Below are positions 39,709 through 49,764 of a stretch of 64,000 nucleotides of DNA, piece by piece (the first letter of the stretch is position 1; every line of letters begins with the position of its first letter). Under the pieces are notes generated by a model. That model was not told the DNA's origin, searched no databases, and saw only the letters and a program-made list of their open reading frames with translations. A program made the translations under genes and the position numbers. Origin of the DNA: Symbiodinium sp. CCMP2592 (taxonomy: Eukaryota; Sar; Dinophyceae; Suessiales; Symbiodiniaceae); assembly GCA_905221615.1 (NCBI GenBank), contig CAJNDT010003835.1, forward strand, positions 186,001-250,000, in the 5' to 3' direction.

Positions 39709-39755
39709 GCCAGCCGGTCGTGGAATCTACCGCGCCGACAGTGACGGAGGATCCG
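39709..39755 (+). CDS. Exon X1 of the repeat gene
   Basis: Acceptor GCGAG|GC. Two bases complete a codon, then QPVVESTAPTVTEDP. Donor CCG|GTGCACTG. A family E element lies 8 bp inside the following intron. Confidence 0.6.
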
Positions 39756-39763
39756 GTGCACTG

Positions 39764-39872
39764 CCCAGAGAGCCCAATACCCCTTAATTAAGGAAAATAC
39801 CGTAAATTATAGTAGGATCCTGAAGATGATTTAAGGAATATTTCTTAATTAAGGGGTATTGGAGTCTCTGGG
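39764..39872. mobile_element. MITE family E copy 4, intronic
   Basis: CCCAGAGAGCCCAATACCCC...ATTGGAGTCTCTGGG, duplication TG. It sits 8 bp after the X1 donor and leaves the donor itself intact. Confidence 0.88.
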
Positions 39873-39970
39873 TGATGCAGACACAACACATCTTTGTTTT
39901 AAGCTCAGCCCTAAACCTTAAAGTCACAAAAGCCCCGAACCAACCCCTGAATTGACCCTGTTGCAGATAT

Positions 39971-40071
39971 GGGTGGTTGTCAAAGTTATGGTCCCTTTTT
40001 GGGTCCTTACTATAATACGGCACCTAGTATTTAGGGTGCCCAAAAAGGGACCCTAATTTTTACAACCACCC
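39971..40071. mobile_element. MITE family F copy 2
   Basis: GGGTGGTTGTCAAAGTTATG...CCTAATTTTTACAACCACCC with an exact ATAT target duplication. This copy defines the family F ends and its 4-bp duplication. Confidence 0.88.
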
Positions 40072-40133
40072 ATATGTGACCAAGATAGGATCCTGAAGCA
40101 CGCATTTTCTCGTACTGCTCCCCTTGACCAGAA

Positions 40134-40242
40134 CCCAGAGAGCCCAATACCCCTCAATTAAGGAATATACCTTACATCATATTATGCGCCCTCTTATAAT
40201 CTGAGGTATATTCCTTAATCAAAGGGTGTTGGGCTCTCTGGG
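40134..40242. mobile_element. MITE family E copy 5
   Basis: CCCAGAGAGCCCAATACCCC...GTTGGGCTCTCTGGG, duplication AA. Confidence 0.88.
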
Positions 40243-40442
40243 AATGATGGTTGCTGTTGGCGATTGCTGCTGCAGTTTTTCGTCGCTGTAGTGCTGGTCT
40301 TCCGGCTCTTCACAACAGCTTCTTCTTGCACTGGGTGCTCTCTCCATGTCCTTCGTACAACGCTTGTTCTAGAACCCCTGATATTTGACCCTAATTTTCC
40401 ATAAACCCTAAACCCTAAACTCTGAACTTTAGCCCCTGGCAG

Positions 40443-40500
40443 GTGCTGAAATCTCTCGAGGATGGTGTTGGGGCGCAAGACCCAGCCTTGGAGCAAAGCC
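40443..40500 (+). CDS. Exon Y1 of the repeat gene
   Basis: Acceptor CTGGCAG|G. Reads VLKSLEDGVGAQDPALEQS plus one base. GC donor (AGCC|GCCCGGGG). Confidence 0.62.
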
Positions 40501-40899
40501 GCCCGGGGTCCCAAGGGTTGCAGTGAGGTTTTGTTTTTTCTGGCGGGCGTAGGTTTCGGGTTTGGAGTTTGATTTTGCGGTTTAGGCGTTAGGGTTTAGG
40601 GGTTAGGGTGTAGGGTTTAGGGGGTTTGAGCATGGGCTTCGGAATTGCAGTGTGTAAACGTAGATGTTGCGGTTCTACCCACAAGCAGATTTTTTGGAAT
40701 CATGCTCATGTGGTGTTGCCACATCTCAATTTGCTAGGTTGTTTGATTTCCTTATGTAAGTCCTCCGAGGGCTACGACGCTAGGATATTTGGGAATTTGG
40801 AGTTCAGGCTTCGGGCATCTTGCCTGCATTCATTTAGGGTTTCGGGTTTGGGGTTTAGTAGGCAAGCGGTACTCCACTGAAATCCCGCAGCCCCCCTTG

Positions 40900-41018
40900 C
40901 TGGGAGGTTCATGGGTAGTTATACGTTATAAGTAGGGTTATAAGTAGGATAACTGTAATTCTAACATCTATTCACGGAGTTCCATTACCCCACTTACAAA
41001 TACCCATGAACCTCCAAG
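40900..41018. mobile_element. MITE family D copy, right end intact
   Basis: CTGGGAGGTTCATGGGTAGT...CAAATACCCATGAACCTCCA, then AG. The left terminus has a CTTGG to CTGGG change. Confidence 0.75.
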
Positions 41019-41506
41019 TAAGGTGTAGAGTTGAGACCACTGGCCCGATATACGGGCCACATTTATCGAATGGTGGTGTATTGTATCTCACTGAGTCACT
41101 GATTTCGCAACGCCTCAGAAACCCACAAGACCAAAAGACCAGAAACCTACAAATCTAGAAAAAGCCGGACATTCCGTTGCAGTCGCGGCTTCACCGGCGA
41201 TCAGAAGAGGTTGTGTTTGGATATCTTCTGAATGTTGGACCACCTTTCAATTTGAAGGGGTCCTTTCAATGTTGTCCCGACACTTCCTCGCCAGTGGACT
41301 TCGATTCCTGCCATGCGAGAGGGAAAGCAGTGCAGGTTAGCCCATTATTTTCCCCTTTACATCCTTTCGAGAGTCTTGTGTCTGAATGAGCAATACAATA
41401 CACCCCACTACAATGCGATTTTTCCTGTACGTACTCTGCCACAACATAGTATACTATAGAGCCTACTATGACAGAGCAAAAAAAGATCAAGAGCAAGAGA
41501 GCGGAG

Positions 41507-41553
41507 GTGGTGCTGTGCCGGACGCCAGCACGCCAACCGTCACAGAGGATCCG
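41507..41553 (+). CDS. Exon X2 of the repeat gene
   Basis: Acceptor GCGGAG|GT. Two bases, then GAVPDASTPTVTEDP. Donor CCG|GTGCGCTG. The upstream GAGCAAGAGAGCGGAG is shared with X3, so the intron end was duplicated together with the exon. Confidence 0.65.
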
Positions 41554-41956
41554 GTGCGCTGCTGAAGCTTTCAGCTCTGCCCACTATCCACGAAAGCTAC
41601 GAGCATCTAGAAACTCAGTAGAGACCGGGCTGTAGGAATCTCGGGATCTGACAGAACGAAGGCGGAGCTAGGGGCTAGGGAAGCGGGCTTGGTTCGTTGA
41701 AGAGGTTGCCCACTTCGATTTTGGGATAGAGTCGGATCGATGTTGCAAAGGCCGACTGCCATGCGACTGCTGGGGGTCCCTCTCCGGACAGTTGCAAACC
41801 TACCCTTAACCCTAAACCGGCTAGGCTTTCGGGCTGAAGTTCTGCTTGGGTAATTCTGGGAATTCAGGTTCTCTTTGAGTCCCCAACTCCAAAACATCGC
41901 AGCGTCACTCTAGCAATAAAGGACCACATGGCCGGGAATTGCAGACATCGGGTCAG

Positions 41957-42014
41957 GTTCTGAAAGCCCTCGAAGATGGCGTTGGCGCGCAAGACCCTGC
42001 ATTCGGCCAGAATC
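41957..42014 (+). CDS. Exon Y2 of the repeat gene
   Basis: Acceptor GGTCAG|G. Reads VLKALEDGVGAQDPAFGQN plus one base. GC donor (AATC|GCGCGGGG). Confidence 0.65.
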
Positions 42015-42461
42015 GCGCGGGGCTCAGGGTTGTAGGGTTTGGTACTTTCAGTCTCTTTGAAGTGCTGTCATGCCTGGAATTTGCAAATGCATGCGCTCGG
42101 CTGGACAATAAGTGCTTGGATGATCTTGGATGATTCTAGAAGCGTGATCACGAGACGTTTCAGCCTTCGGCGCGATGCGTGCTGTGGTTAAACTCAGGCG
42201 ATTTGGCACAAGTCCTTATGCAAAAGCGTGGTTGGAAGAAAGTAGCCGCAGGGTGGTCTGGCTCGGTTCACTGCATGTTATGATGCGACTACGAGTTGCA
42301 AGCGCACCGTTATATGCAGAACGCGCTTTGCTTTGGTGTGTCGATTCAACTTTACATGCTTTGATGAGGCTAATGGGGTGTGACAGACAACGTGCCTCCT
42401 TGTACCCAGTGACCCCCCCACACCTAGAGCCTGAAGATTGCATGAGAGCAAGAGAGCGGAG

Positions 42462-42508
42462 GCCGTGCCGTCCCGGACGTCAGCACACCGACCGTTACGG
42501 AGGATCCC
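42462..42508 (+). CDS. Exon X3 of the repeat gene
   Basis: Acceptor GCGGAG|GC. Two bases, then RAVPDVSTPTVTEDP. Donor CCC|GTGCCCTG. A family C element follows 28 bp later in the intron. Confidence 0.65.
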
Positions 42509-42536
42509 GTGCCCTGGCAAAGCGTTCAGCTCTTTC

Positions 42537-42644
42537 TAAAGGGAACTCCAGAAAGTTGGAATATCGTTTCAGGGTAGGATACCTTATAATTTACCATAAA
42601 GGGTTTAGGATAATCATATTCCAACTTTCTGGCTTTTACTGTAG
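42537..42644. mobile_element. MITE family C copy 5, intronic
   Basis: AAAGGGAACTCCAGAAAGTT...CCAACTTTCTGGCTTTTACT. Closest relative of the copy at 8601, differing by few bases. Confidence 0.85.
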
Positions 42645-42814
42645 TATCTATGGGACTGAGAGGCTAGCATCGGCTTGGCCTGCGGTTGCGTAGTCCCTTA
42701 ACCCCGAAACCCCAAGACCCTGAAGCCCCATTGCGCCAAGCCCGGAAAGCCAAAAGCTGAACCCCACACCCGAAACCCCTAAGCCCTAGGTGAGAGTCGT
42801 ATGGCTGCCGCCAG

Positions 42815-42872
42815 GTACTGAAGTCCCTCGAGGATGGCGTCGGCGCGCAAGACCCCACCTTCAATCAGAATC
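42815..42872 (+). CDS. Exon Y3 of the repeat gene
   Basis: Acceptor CGCCAG|G. Reads VLKSLEDGVGAQDPTFNQN plus one base. GC donor (AATC|GCAGCCGG). Confidence 0.65.
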
Positions 42873-42899
42873 GCAGCCGGGGACTTAGATTTACGGCTG

Positions 42900-44630
42900 G
42901 GTTTAGGTCTTCGGATTTAGGTTTTGAGTGGAATCACAGCCGGGCTTGACGTTTCGAATGGTCAGGGTTGAGGATGAAGGGTTCAAGCTTAGCTTTGCCA
43001 GCCTGCGAAGGAGTAGCATAAAGGCCCTAGTAACATAAAGGCCCTAATCGTTGGACCAGGGTTTTGGGCATGTCTCAGTCTCTACGATCTGGCGTTCAGC
43101 AGTGGCCGAAGATAGTCATATAAGTTTGCGATGAGTTTAAATCAGGCTACACTCTAATACCTCACATCCAAACCCATCTGGAACCTGAGCTAACCCTAAC
43201 CGCAAAACTCTGAGCCCTAAACCCTGTTCCAAGTTAAGGTGTGCCGGTGTGTCTGCCTCTCCCCAAAACGATCCAAAAAGATCCAGGCACATCGGCTGAG
43301 CACAAGCGGGGCTTGGCGCCCAACCGCTCTGTTGCAGCGGCTCTGCTGAATTCATAGGGTTCTTACAGGGCGGTGGGGTCTTTTAGGGTTGGGTTTGGAG
43401 TTTGGGGGCTTGACTGATGTAGCGGCATGTGTGACGGGCACAGGGATCAATAGCTTGTGAGATAAACCCTGTACTCGAGAACCTGAAAACCCTAGTGTCC
43501 TAAATCCTGTGCCACAAAATCCTAGGCGGAACCCTTAAAACCCTGTTTGCGAGAGTTCAATCTTTGCCTGTCTACCACGTGTTCCCTCCGCTTTAGTGGC
43601 TGAAGGCCTAAAATCCAGGACTTATGGTTGTCTTTTAATGCCTCGTCCCTGAACCGTTAAACTCTCTATGCCGTGGGCTGTCCGCCTTGACACCTGTTTT
43701 GGGCTTGTTCAGACTTTGTTGTTTGGGTGTTCAGCATTGCTTCGGCCCAAGTGCCCAGTTAAAAGGGTTGAGGGTTTGAGCTTTGGGGGTGCCGAAGGGT
43801 TGAGGGAGTCGAGTTTAGGGTCACAGCGCGCCTTCGCAAATGCAAGCAGCAAGGCCAAGGGTTGAATGGTCTCGCAGACAAGCCGGCGTCCCATAGGCAT
43901 TTTTATAAACTCTTCTAGCTACAGCCACAAGTCTAGCAGCGTTTTGGGGCCCATTGTACCCTTCATTATAGGGAGACTGTAAGAGGGTATGAGAAGTAAC
44001 CGTTCGGCTATTCAGATCTCGGTGATCAGCCTCTTAACCCAAACCCAAAGGAGTTTGCACTTGTCTGACTGTAGAGCCAGAAATAGAATGCATTGTGCGA
44101 GTGTCAGTGTCCAAACAGCGGTTAGCATCTTGGCCACAGAGTGCAACAAGGGTCCGGACAACGTCCCTACCAATTCGTACAGCCAAGTGATTTGTCACCC
44201 ATTCCTTCCGAATGCTGAAAACTTTGACAAGCTTCTATGGGCGTTTGTAGGTTTCTAGGGTCGCGGGCAGGTTACCCCGTCGTAAAACTTCCCCACCGTT
44301 TAGCTTTCTTGGGCTTTCTCTATTAGAAGCTTTAACGGTCAGTTTAACTGATCCACAGCATTGCACGTTTTGCCAGGGCTGCGGAACGCCTCTAACTCCC
44401 AACATCCCGGGGCCAGGCCCTTCTGAATCTAGGAATCCCCCAGGCGCAGTGCCGCAGTGCAACCAGTTGTAATCCACCCCACGCCCTAAACACTAACCCC
44501 TAAACCCTCAAACCCTCAACACTTAACCCTAAACCCCCTGCAAGCCTTCCAGCTCGAACCCGACCGTCAAAGTACGCAGCACCAGAGACCTCGTCAGGCT
44601 TGTCGGAGTTGCGAGAGCGTAAACCCCCTG
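42900..44630. other. Long probable intron sequence, no exon seen
   Basis: Between Y3 and X4 lies 3.3 kb. It holds telomere-like words, the recurrent CAGGCTTGTCGGAGTTGCGA word (44595), a family E element and the coding-like islands listed at 44753-45832. No further X or Y copy could be found. Confidence 0.45.
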
Positions 44631-44638
44631 CAAGCCTA

Positions 44639-44737
44639 CCCAGAGAGCCCAATGCCCCTTAATTAAGGAATATAGCTTAAATCATAATCTGAATTCCCTG
44701 ATTATTTCAGCTATATTCCTCAATTAAGAGATCTGGG
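44639..44737. mobile_element. MITE family E copy 6
   Basis: CCCAGAGAGCCCAATGCCCC at the left, shortened right end AAGAGATCTGGG, duplication TA. Confidence 0.8.
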
Positions 44738-44752
44738 TAAATCCACTTGCAG

Positions 44753-44818
44753 ATGGATTCGCAAGAGAAGGGCAAGTCTCGAAGCAACGTCTCCGCCGTG
44801 GACACGGCTAGGACCTGA
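44753..44818 (+). CDS. Candidate small exon beginning ATG
   Basis: After CACTTGCAG the frame reads MDSQEKGKSRSNVSAVDTAR, then T and TGA. Coding-like but very short. It could be an exon of the gene around it or a chance island. Confidence 0.28.
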   Translation: MDSQEKGKSRSNVSAVDTART

Positions 44819-45395
44819 GTCCCTTGCAGCCTGGTGGGCGTTCATTGTTAGAGTAGCTTTTTTTTTGAGGAGATATGCGCGTTAATAATCTTCAAAGGCA
44901 CTGAGATTAAGAAGAGCGATTTTGGGGGTACATGTGCATTCGTGCTTAGAATACATGCATATAAACCCCCTGTGATCACTGCCGGACAAGCGGCCACCAG
45001 AGTGCCAGAAGTTAAGGAAAGCGATGAGGCCCCTCAAAGACACTGTCTCAATAGTCGTCTTCTCCCTGTGTACTTTAGTTAAGCATTATGATGTATGTGC
45101 CTCAAAACCTCGTTCTGCTTGCTAATTAAGATCTCTGTTCGAGTCTCTTCGCTGGCACGAGGTGGTGGCTGCAATGAGTGCCGAGGGCGGTTGTTGCCTC
45201 GGACAGCCTGCGGGCATCTGGCATGTACTGTATACTGTAACTACTTCCGCTCAGAAGTAACTAATATGTAGGAAGTCCATTGAAGCCAACAGGTAGTTAT
45301 CTAAGTACATGGACCCTTAACCTTGCAGGGTCACCGGGTATCCTGGCACCGTCAGATTTTAGAGTTTCAGGGTTCGGAGTTTAGGTTTCTGGCAG

Positions 45396-45584
45396 TTCAA
45401 GCACTTGTGCCGGATGTGTAGTTCGGAAGCTCGTTCAGGTAGTACTTCGAAGGATAGTTCAGGAGATCGTCGACGCTTCTTCGCTTCTCGTGTTTCTCTC
45501 ACTCCCGCGGTTGCATCCCTCGTCAAACGAGAAGGCCCTGCTGTTGAGGAGTGTTCGCTGGCACACAATCCAAGCCCATGCTGA
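45396..45584 (+). CDS. Coding-like exon, Ser/Arg-rich with CxxC
   Basis: After TTCTGGCAG the frame reads FKHLCRMCSSEARSGSSTSK, then DSSGDRRRFFASRVSLTPAV and VKREGPAVEECSLAHNPSPC before TGA. A CRMC pair suggests metal binding or a disulfide. The stop overlaps the ATG of the next frame (CATGCTGA). Confidence 0.42.
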   Translation, partial: FKHLCRMCSSEARSGSTSKDSSGDRRRFFASRVSLTPAVASLVKREGPAVEECSLAHNPSPC

Positions 45585-45832
45585 AAAAGGTTTCAGGCAT
45601 CTACAGTGTACATGCTTTGCACCCGTCCAAGGCACAGAGGTTTGTGCAGAATATTCGTTTTCAAGGTTTAGGCCTCAACGGAGCGTGGGTGCAGTTTCCA
45701 GCACCCAGGTTCCAAGATGGACTGGTCATGAGCGGGGAGGAGGAAGAGGGGGATGAGGAGGAGGAGGGGAGGACACCATCTGCCGAGCGAGTGCTCTCAG
45801 TGAATGCTCCGGGTGGGACTGCAAAAAAGTAA
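45578..45832 (+). CDS. Coding-like block with acidic tail, unknown
   Basis: ATG at 45578 opens 84 codons: MLKKVSGIYSVHALHPSKAQ, RFVQNIRFQGLGLNGAWVQF, a Glu/Asp-rich run encoded by GAGGAGGA words, and VLSVNAPGGTAKK before TAA. Natural composition apart from the acidic run. Either a separate small gene or an exon reached by splicing from the previous block in another frame. It lies inside the long Y3-X4 interval. Confidence 0.45.
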   Translation: MLKKVSGIYSVHALHPSKAQRFVQNIRFQGLGLNGAWVQFPAPRFQDGLVMSGEEEEGDEEEEGRTPSAERVLSVNAPGGTAKK

Positions 45833-45929
45833 GAGCTAAGTGACCAAACAGAAAGTATGATCTATAAATATACATGCAGTAGTACGCGCGATATTAGTAA
45901 ACACATGCAAACGTAAACAAAACGTTCTA

Positions 45930-46070
45930 CATGTACATGTACATATGTATGTATCTATGTATGTATGTATGTATGTATGTACAGTGTATGTGTATGCATA
46001 CACACAGATATACATACATGCGTGTGAACAAACAAATTATATATATATATATTATGTATATATATATAAT

Positions 46071-46103
<33 letters not shown>

Positions 46104-46130
46104 GCGTATATGTATATGTATATGTATGCA
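45930..46130. repeat. ATGT/TA compound microsatellite
   Basis: GTAT runs followed by long TA runs. Frames here are Tyr/Ile artefacts. Confidence 0.9.
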
Positions 46131-46175
46131 TCCCGACACCCGGACCCCCGACATCCGAAACCTGAGGCAATGAAG

Positions 46176-46219
46176 GCCCGGTTGCAGTCGACCTCGCAGC
46201 ACCGACCCTGACGGATCCG
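46176..46219 (+). CDS. Exon X4 of the repeat gene, one codon shorter
   Basis: Acceptor TGAAG|GC. Two bases, then PVAVDLAAPTLTDP: 44 nt rather than 47, with the Glu codon of TEDP missing. Donor CCG|GTGCGCTC. The most diverged X copy. Confidence 0.55.
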
Positions 46220-46481
46220 GTGCGCTCTTAACCAGGGTCTTCGAGTCTAGGGTTTTGGGGTTTGGGGGTTTAGGGTTGCTAGACTTGAGTCCAGTAGCAA
46301 AAAAGGGGGTTTAGGGTTTAGTAAGGCTTCGAGATATCATGTTTTGCTTGATTTGTTTAGGGTTTGTTGCCATTTTTGAGGGCTTTGGGGTTTAGGATCC
46401 TTTTGGAGCATTCAGGTCCTACGGTTCACAGAGATTGGTTCAAACTTCGGGGGGCTGGCAAGCAATCTCGTCCTTCTTCGA

Positions 46482-46534
46482 GTAGGTGGTAGTAGCGGTA
46501 GTAGGAGTAGCCGTAGCCGCAGCAGGAGTAGTAC

Positions 46535-46600
<66 letters not shown>

Positions 46601-46960
46601 GAGTAGGAGTAGGAGTAGCCGTAGGAGTAGCAGTAGCCGTAGCAGTAGCCGTAGCAGTAGCCGTAGCCGTAGCAGTGGCCGTAGCAGTAGAAGTAGGAGT
46701 AGACATCACTAGTCTTCTGATTATTATTCTTATTATTGTCAGTAGTAGCAGCAGTAGTAGCAGTAGGACTAGAAGCAGAAGTAATAGAAGTGGAAGCAGA
46801 AGCAGAAGCAGAAGCAGAAGCATGTAAGTAATTCATACATTAAACTAGTTAATTAAGCAGTCCATTCAATGGTGGTGCTGGTGGTGGAGCAGTAGCAGCA
46901 GCAGTAGCAAGTAGCAGTGCAGTGGTTGCAGCAGAGGCAATCGAGCGGTAGCGACTGGTA
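46482..46960. repeat. GTA/GCA trinucleotide microsatellite
   Basis: Long GTA runs, then AGCAGTAGCC-type variants and AGAAGCAG units to about 46820; a second GCAGTA tract at 46889-46935. The frames are poly-Val/Ala/Thr artefacts. Lies in the X4-Y4 intron. Confidence 0.9.
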
Positions 46961-47042
46961 GTGGTAGTGGTAGTGGTTTTGGTCGCGATGGTTTGCAGGT
47001 TTTTCACACTTTTCGGTGCAGCCGTTCCGCTGAAATCGGAAG

Positions 47043-47100
47043 GTGCTCAAATCCCTCGAGGACGGCGTCGGCGCGCAGGAGACGGCCCTCGACCAGACTC
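47043..47100 (+). CDS. Exon Y4 of the repeat gene
   Basis: Acceptor TCGGAAG|G. Reads VLKSLEDGVGAQETALDQT plus one base. GC donor (ACTC|GCCGGAGC). Exactly 58 nt like the other Y exons although its third positions differ. Confidence 0.62.
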
Positions 47101-47173
47101 GCCGGAGCCTTACGGGTTTGGCGGCCCAGGGCTTTACGGCTTTAGCTCTCAGCTTTGCTTCATAGGATGCCTA

Positions 47174-47448
47174 GGGGATTCGGCTCTAAGGATTTAGGGG
47201 ATTCGGCTCTAAGGATTTAGGGGATTCGGCTCTAAGGATTTAGGGGATCCGGCTCTAAGGATTTAGGGGTTTCGGCTCTAAGGATTTAGGGGATTCGGCT
47301 CTAAGGATTTAGGGGATTCGGCTCTAAGGATTTAGGGGATTCGGCTCTAAGGATTTAGGGGATTCGGCTCTAAGGATTTAGGGGATTCGGCTCTAAGGAT
47401 TTAGGGGATTCGGCTCTAGGGATTTAGGGGATTCGGCTCTAGGGATTC
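47174..47448 (+). repeat. 23-bp tandem array, about 12 copies
   Basis: Unit GGGGATTCGGCTCTAAGG, then ATTTA, repeated almost perfectly; single-base variants appear in copies 4 and 5 and in the last two. Each junction recreates ATTTAGGGG, a telomere-like word. No spacers, so not CRISPR. Confidence 0.95.
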
Positions 47449-47528
47449 GTGGTTTGGGGTTTGATGGGCTCATGAGGTTTGGGTCAAGAGCCCAAGGAAG
47501 ATTGGTCTACAGCACGAGCTCTTAGTGA

Positions 47529-47633
47529 GGGCTTCGAGCTTGTCACTTTACCGTCCTGGGCGGCGCGGAGGTCCCTTTAGAGACCTTCCTCTTCAACCCC
47601 ATGCCCGGATTTAGGCACCAGAATGGGGACTGA
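47529..47633 (+). CDS. Candidate last exon, unknown
   Basis: One frame reads CHFTVLGGAEVPLETFLFNP, then MPGFRHQNGD and TGA. Good coding-like codons. It lies after the tandem array and after exon Y4 on the same strand, so it could be a downstream exon of the repeat gene, but the phase was not shown to match. Confidence 0.38.
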   Translation, partial: GLRACHFTVLGGAEVPLETFLFNPMPGFRHQNGD

Positions 47634-47639
47634 GCCTTC

Positions 47640-48700
47640 CCTGCTGCTTTTCGGCGTGAGCTTTCGCACCATTGTGACTTCCACGCAGCGTCTACACTAC
47701 ACAGTCTACATGCATCTCAGAACTCTTCGGGCTGTTCGCTGTTTCCAAACATGGAGCCCAGTGCCGAGACCCCGCGAAAAAAGATATCTTTAGTATTTGA
47801 GCAGGCAATCTTAAACCCCTTGGGGCTCATGTCACCGTGACGGCATCGGACGAACAGCGTTGTTTCTAGATCCAGGAGCTTTGCAACCCAGGCTGTGCAC
47901 CCCGGTGCAATTACTGTACCCAGGCACCACGCGCAAAAGAGCCCAAGGCCCTTGCAGCCTGTACTGTAGCAACTTCAGGGTCAGATCTGTGAGTGTGTTT
48001 CGAGCAGGTCACCAGATTCTTCCTCAACCTTGTCGACCTTCTGACAAACAGAACACCTCTCAAATCGCACAAAAAAAAAGACTGGCCAAGGAGCAACGGT
48101 TGGGTATGGCCGCGGCTTTTGGTCAACACGCTCCGGAGCACTGGTGGCTGGGTTGAAATAATGGGGGTGTGTAGGTTCGGTGTATTTTCAGCCCCCGGTT
48201 TTCGGATGTTGGTTGGGCCCGCCTTGGCTTGTTTCGGTCAGAGTTGCCCCGAGTCCGGCATGGATGGCACCAGCTCGAAGTGCCGTCCTCACCGGTCGCG
48301 ACTAAACACCGTTCACAAGTTTGCCCGAATGCCAAGAGCAACAGTAAAGGTAGCTGTGCGGGAGGTGTTGTAATAAGCAAAAGCATAGCCAACAACGACT
48401 CCTCGTCGTTGTGCGGCGCCGCCATTGTGGTCCTTGGCCGTACTTATTCCGCACTCATCCAACAGATTCAACTGTGTCATTCTGCATGTGCGAATTTATA
48501 GAACCCGTTTCTTGGGCCGAACCGGGAGGACCATCAGAATCATTCGAGTGAGAATCAGGATCACCATCCGCATGTCGTCGAGTTTGGAGCTTTGTCTACT
48601 AGTGCGAAACAGCATGGCGAATTTCACAAGCACTAAACCCTAAACCCTTTCATTTTGCTAACGCTTATGGAGCCGTTGTAACCCTTGTAGCAACCCTTGC
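47640..48700. other. No clear gene
   Basis: Both strands are open in places. A minus-strand frame near 47980-48070 reads RFERCSVCQKVDKVEEESGD and could be a small exon with a CxxC pair. A plus-strand frame at 47993-48373 overlaps it. No borders or family. Confidence 0.3.
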
Positions 48701-48715
48701 AGTAAGAACCATTAC

Positions 48716-48813
48716 ACTAGGTGGCACTTTGGGGAACTTTAAACTTCTCCTTATGGTTCTTATAGAGGTACCTATTCATAAATACTTTTAAGAACCCCCA
48801 CCCAAGCTGCAAC
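48716..48813. repeat. Dispersed repeat H copy 2
   Basis: CTAGGTGGCACTTTGGGGAA, CTTATGGTTCTTATAGAGGT, CATAAATACTTTTAAGAACC. Nearly the same as 57590-57694. Confidence 0.75.
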
Positions 48814-49162
48814 CGCGTATAGTAACCCTTACAGAAAGCCCCAACTTAATCCTGAAGGCGGCAGCTGTGGGATTTGTGGCCGCCACGTGGCTGGCTGTCC
48901 AATGCTCGGATGTCAGGGTTCCATGTGGCTGTTTAAGGAGGCTCTGCCAGACTTTACGAGGGTTTTGTAGGGGGCTTTAGGGTTTATGAGGGGTTCAGAA
49001 GGGGAGTTTTCAAGGCGATCGTACAAGAAAGTTCTGAACAAACTGAGTTCCCTGATTGAAGATCTTGAAAGTTTGCTCATGCTACTTTTTGGGGGGTCCC
49101 TTGTTGGTTGAAATTTCCCAATAGATGAAGCTTCGAGGTGAGGCCGCACTGCAGTGGCATTA

Positions 49163-49260
49163 CTTACCTTCGGTTAGTAGGGAATGGAGGAATGGGGTAC
49201 AATTATAACTTATAACTACTGTTATTCCCATTCTTCCATTCCCAACTAACCAAAGGTAAG
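49163..49260. mobile_element. Family G introner-like element copy 3
   Basis: CTTACCTTCGGTTAGTAGGG...CCAACTAACCAAAGGTAAG, 98 bp, exact ATTA target duplication (49159-49162 and 49261-49264). Flanking frames are not open for long, so a coding context is not shown here. Confidence 0.85.
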
Positions 49261-49695
49261 ATTAGCATCGCTACGTTCTGAATCCGGGAAGAGGTGACAG
49301 GAAACTGGGACGGCGGGAAGAGGATTGTCACAGCAGAGTTTCAGAAAGCCAAGGGAACATCGCAACAAGGACAGTGAGCGTAGCCCCAGTTCTCAAAGCT
49401 TCCAATCGCTCGTGTTAGACTGCACCTGCAGTATCGAATCTGTTGAAAAGTCGCTCCCGTGGCACCTGCTTGCATGCAACAAGCTAAGCTGCCAAGCCTT
49501 TACCTGGCACCAGAATTTCTTGGGCTTGCAGAAGTATTTCTGTTGCATCAGCTGAAGCGTTCCACTGCCTCTGGTTGGACACCATCCCAGAGCTCAAGTT
49601 TTGCACCTGCGAAGATGCAGGGTTGATGGTATGATGGGCTAACCGAGCCGATGCTTGATGAGTGCGCAGCGAACGAACCTGAGTTTGCGACGGGG

Positions 49696-49764
49696 GGAGA
49701 GCGAGAGAGAGAGAGAGAGAGAGAGACGCACTGACGAAGAACAGAGAGAGAGAGAGAGAGAGGT
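49696..49764. repeat. GA microsatellite
   Basis: Two GA runs (about 49700-49725 and 49743-49762). Confidence 0.9.

Larger units (their letters stand above)
39709..47100 (+). other. Gene region of four alternating short exon pairs encoding 35-residue repeats
   Basis: Eight exon-like islands alternate strictly: type X (39709, 41507, 42462, 46176) and type Y (40443, 41957, 42815, 47043). Every X starts after AG|G, is 47 nt (one is 44, a clean codon loss) and ends CCG or CCC before a GT donor. Every Y starts after CAG|G or AAG|G-type acceptors (47043: GGAAG|G), is exactly 58 nt and ends one base before a GC dinucleotide. X ends in phase 0 and Y in phase 1, and each X supplies the two missing bases, so X1-Y1-X2-Y2-X3-Y3-X4-Y4 reads without a stop. 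One pair is 105 nt, 35 residues: a motif like VSTPTVTEDP followed by VLKSLEDGVGAQDP. Introns of 0.3-3.3 kb hold MITEs, telomere-like words and microsatellites. The family is not recognised. Ends of the gene are not located. Alternatively these could be dispersed exon copies, but strict alternation and phase argue for one repetitive gene. Confidence 0.72.

Noticed and set aside
42175..42693. 172-codon plus-strand frame
   Set aside because: It runs through exon X3 in the wrong frame and through a family C MITE; the exon-pair model explains the region better.
47174..47448. Possible CRISPR array
   Set aside because: The 23-bp units are head to tail with no unique spacers, and the genome is eukaryotic.
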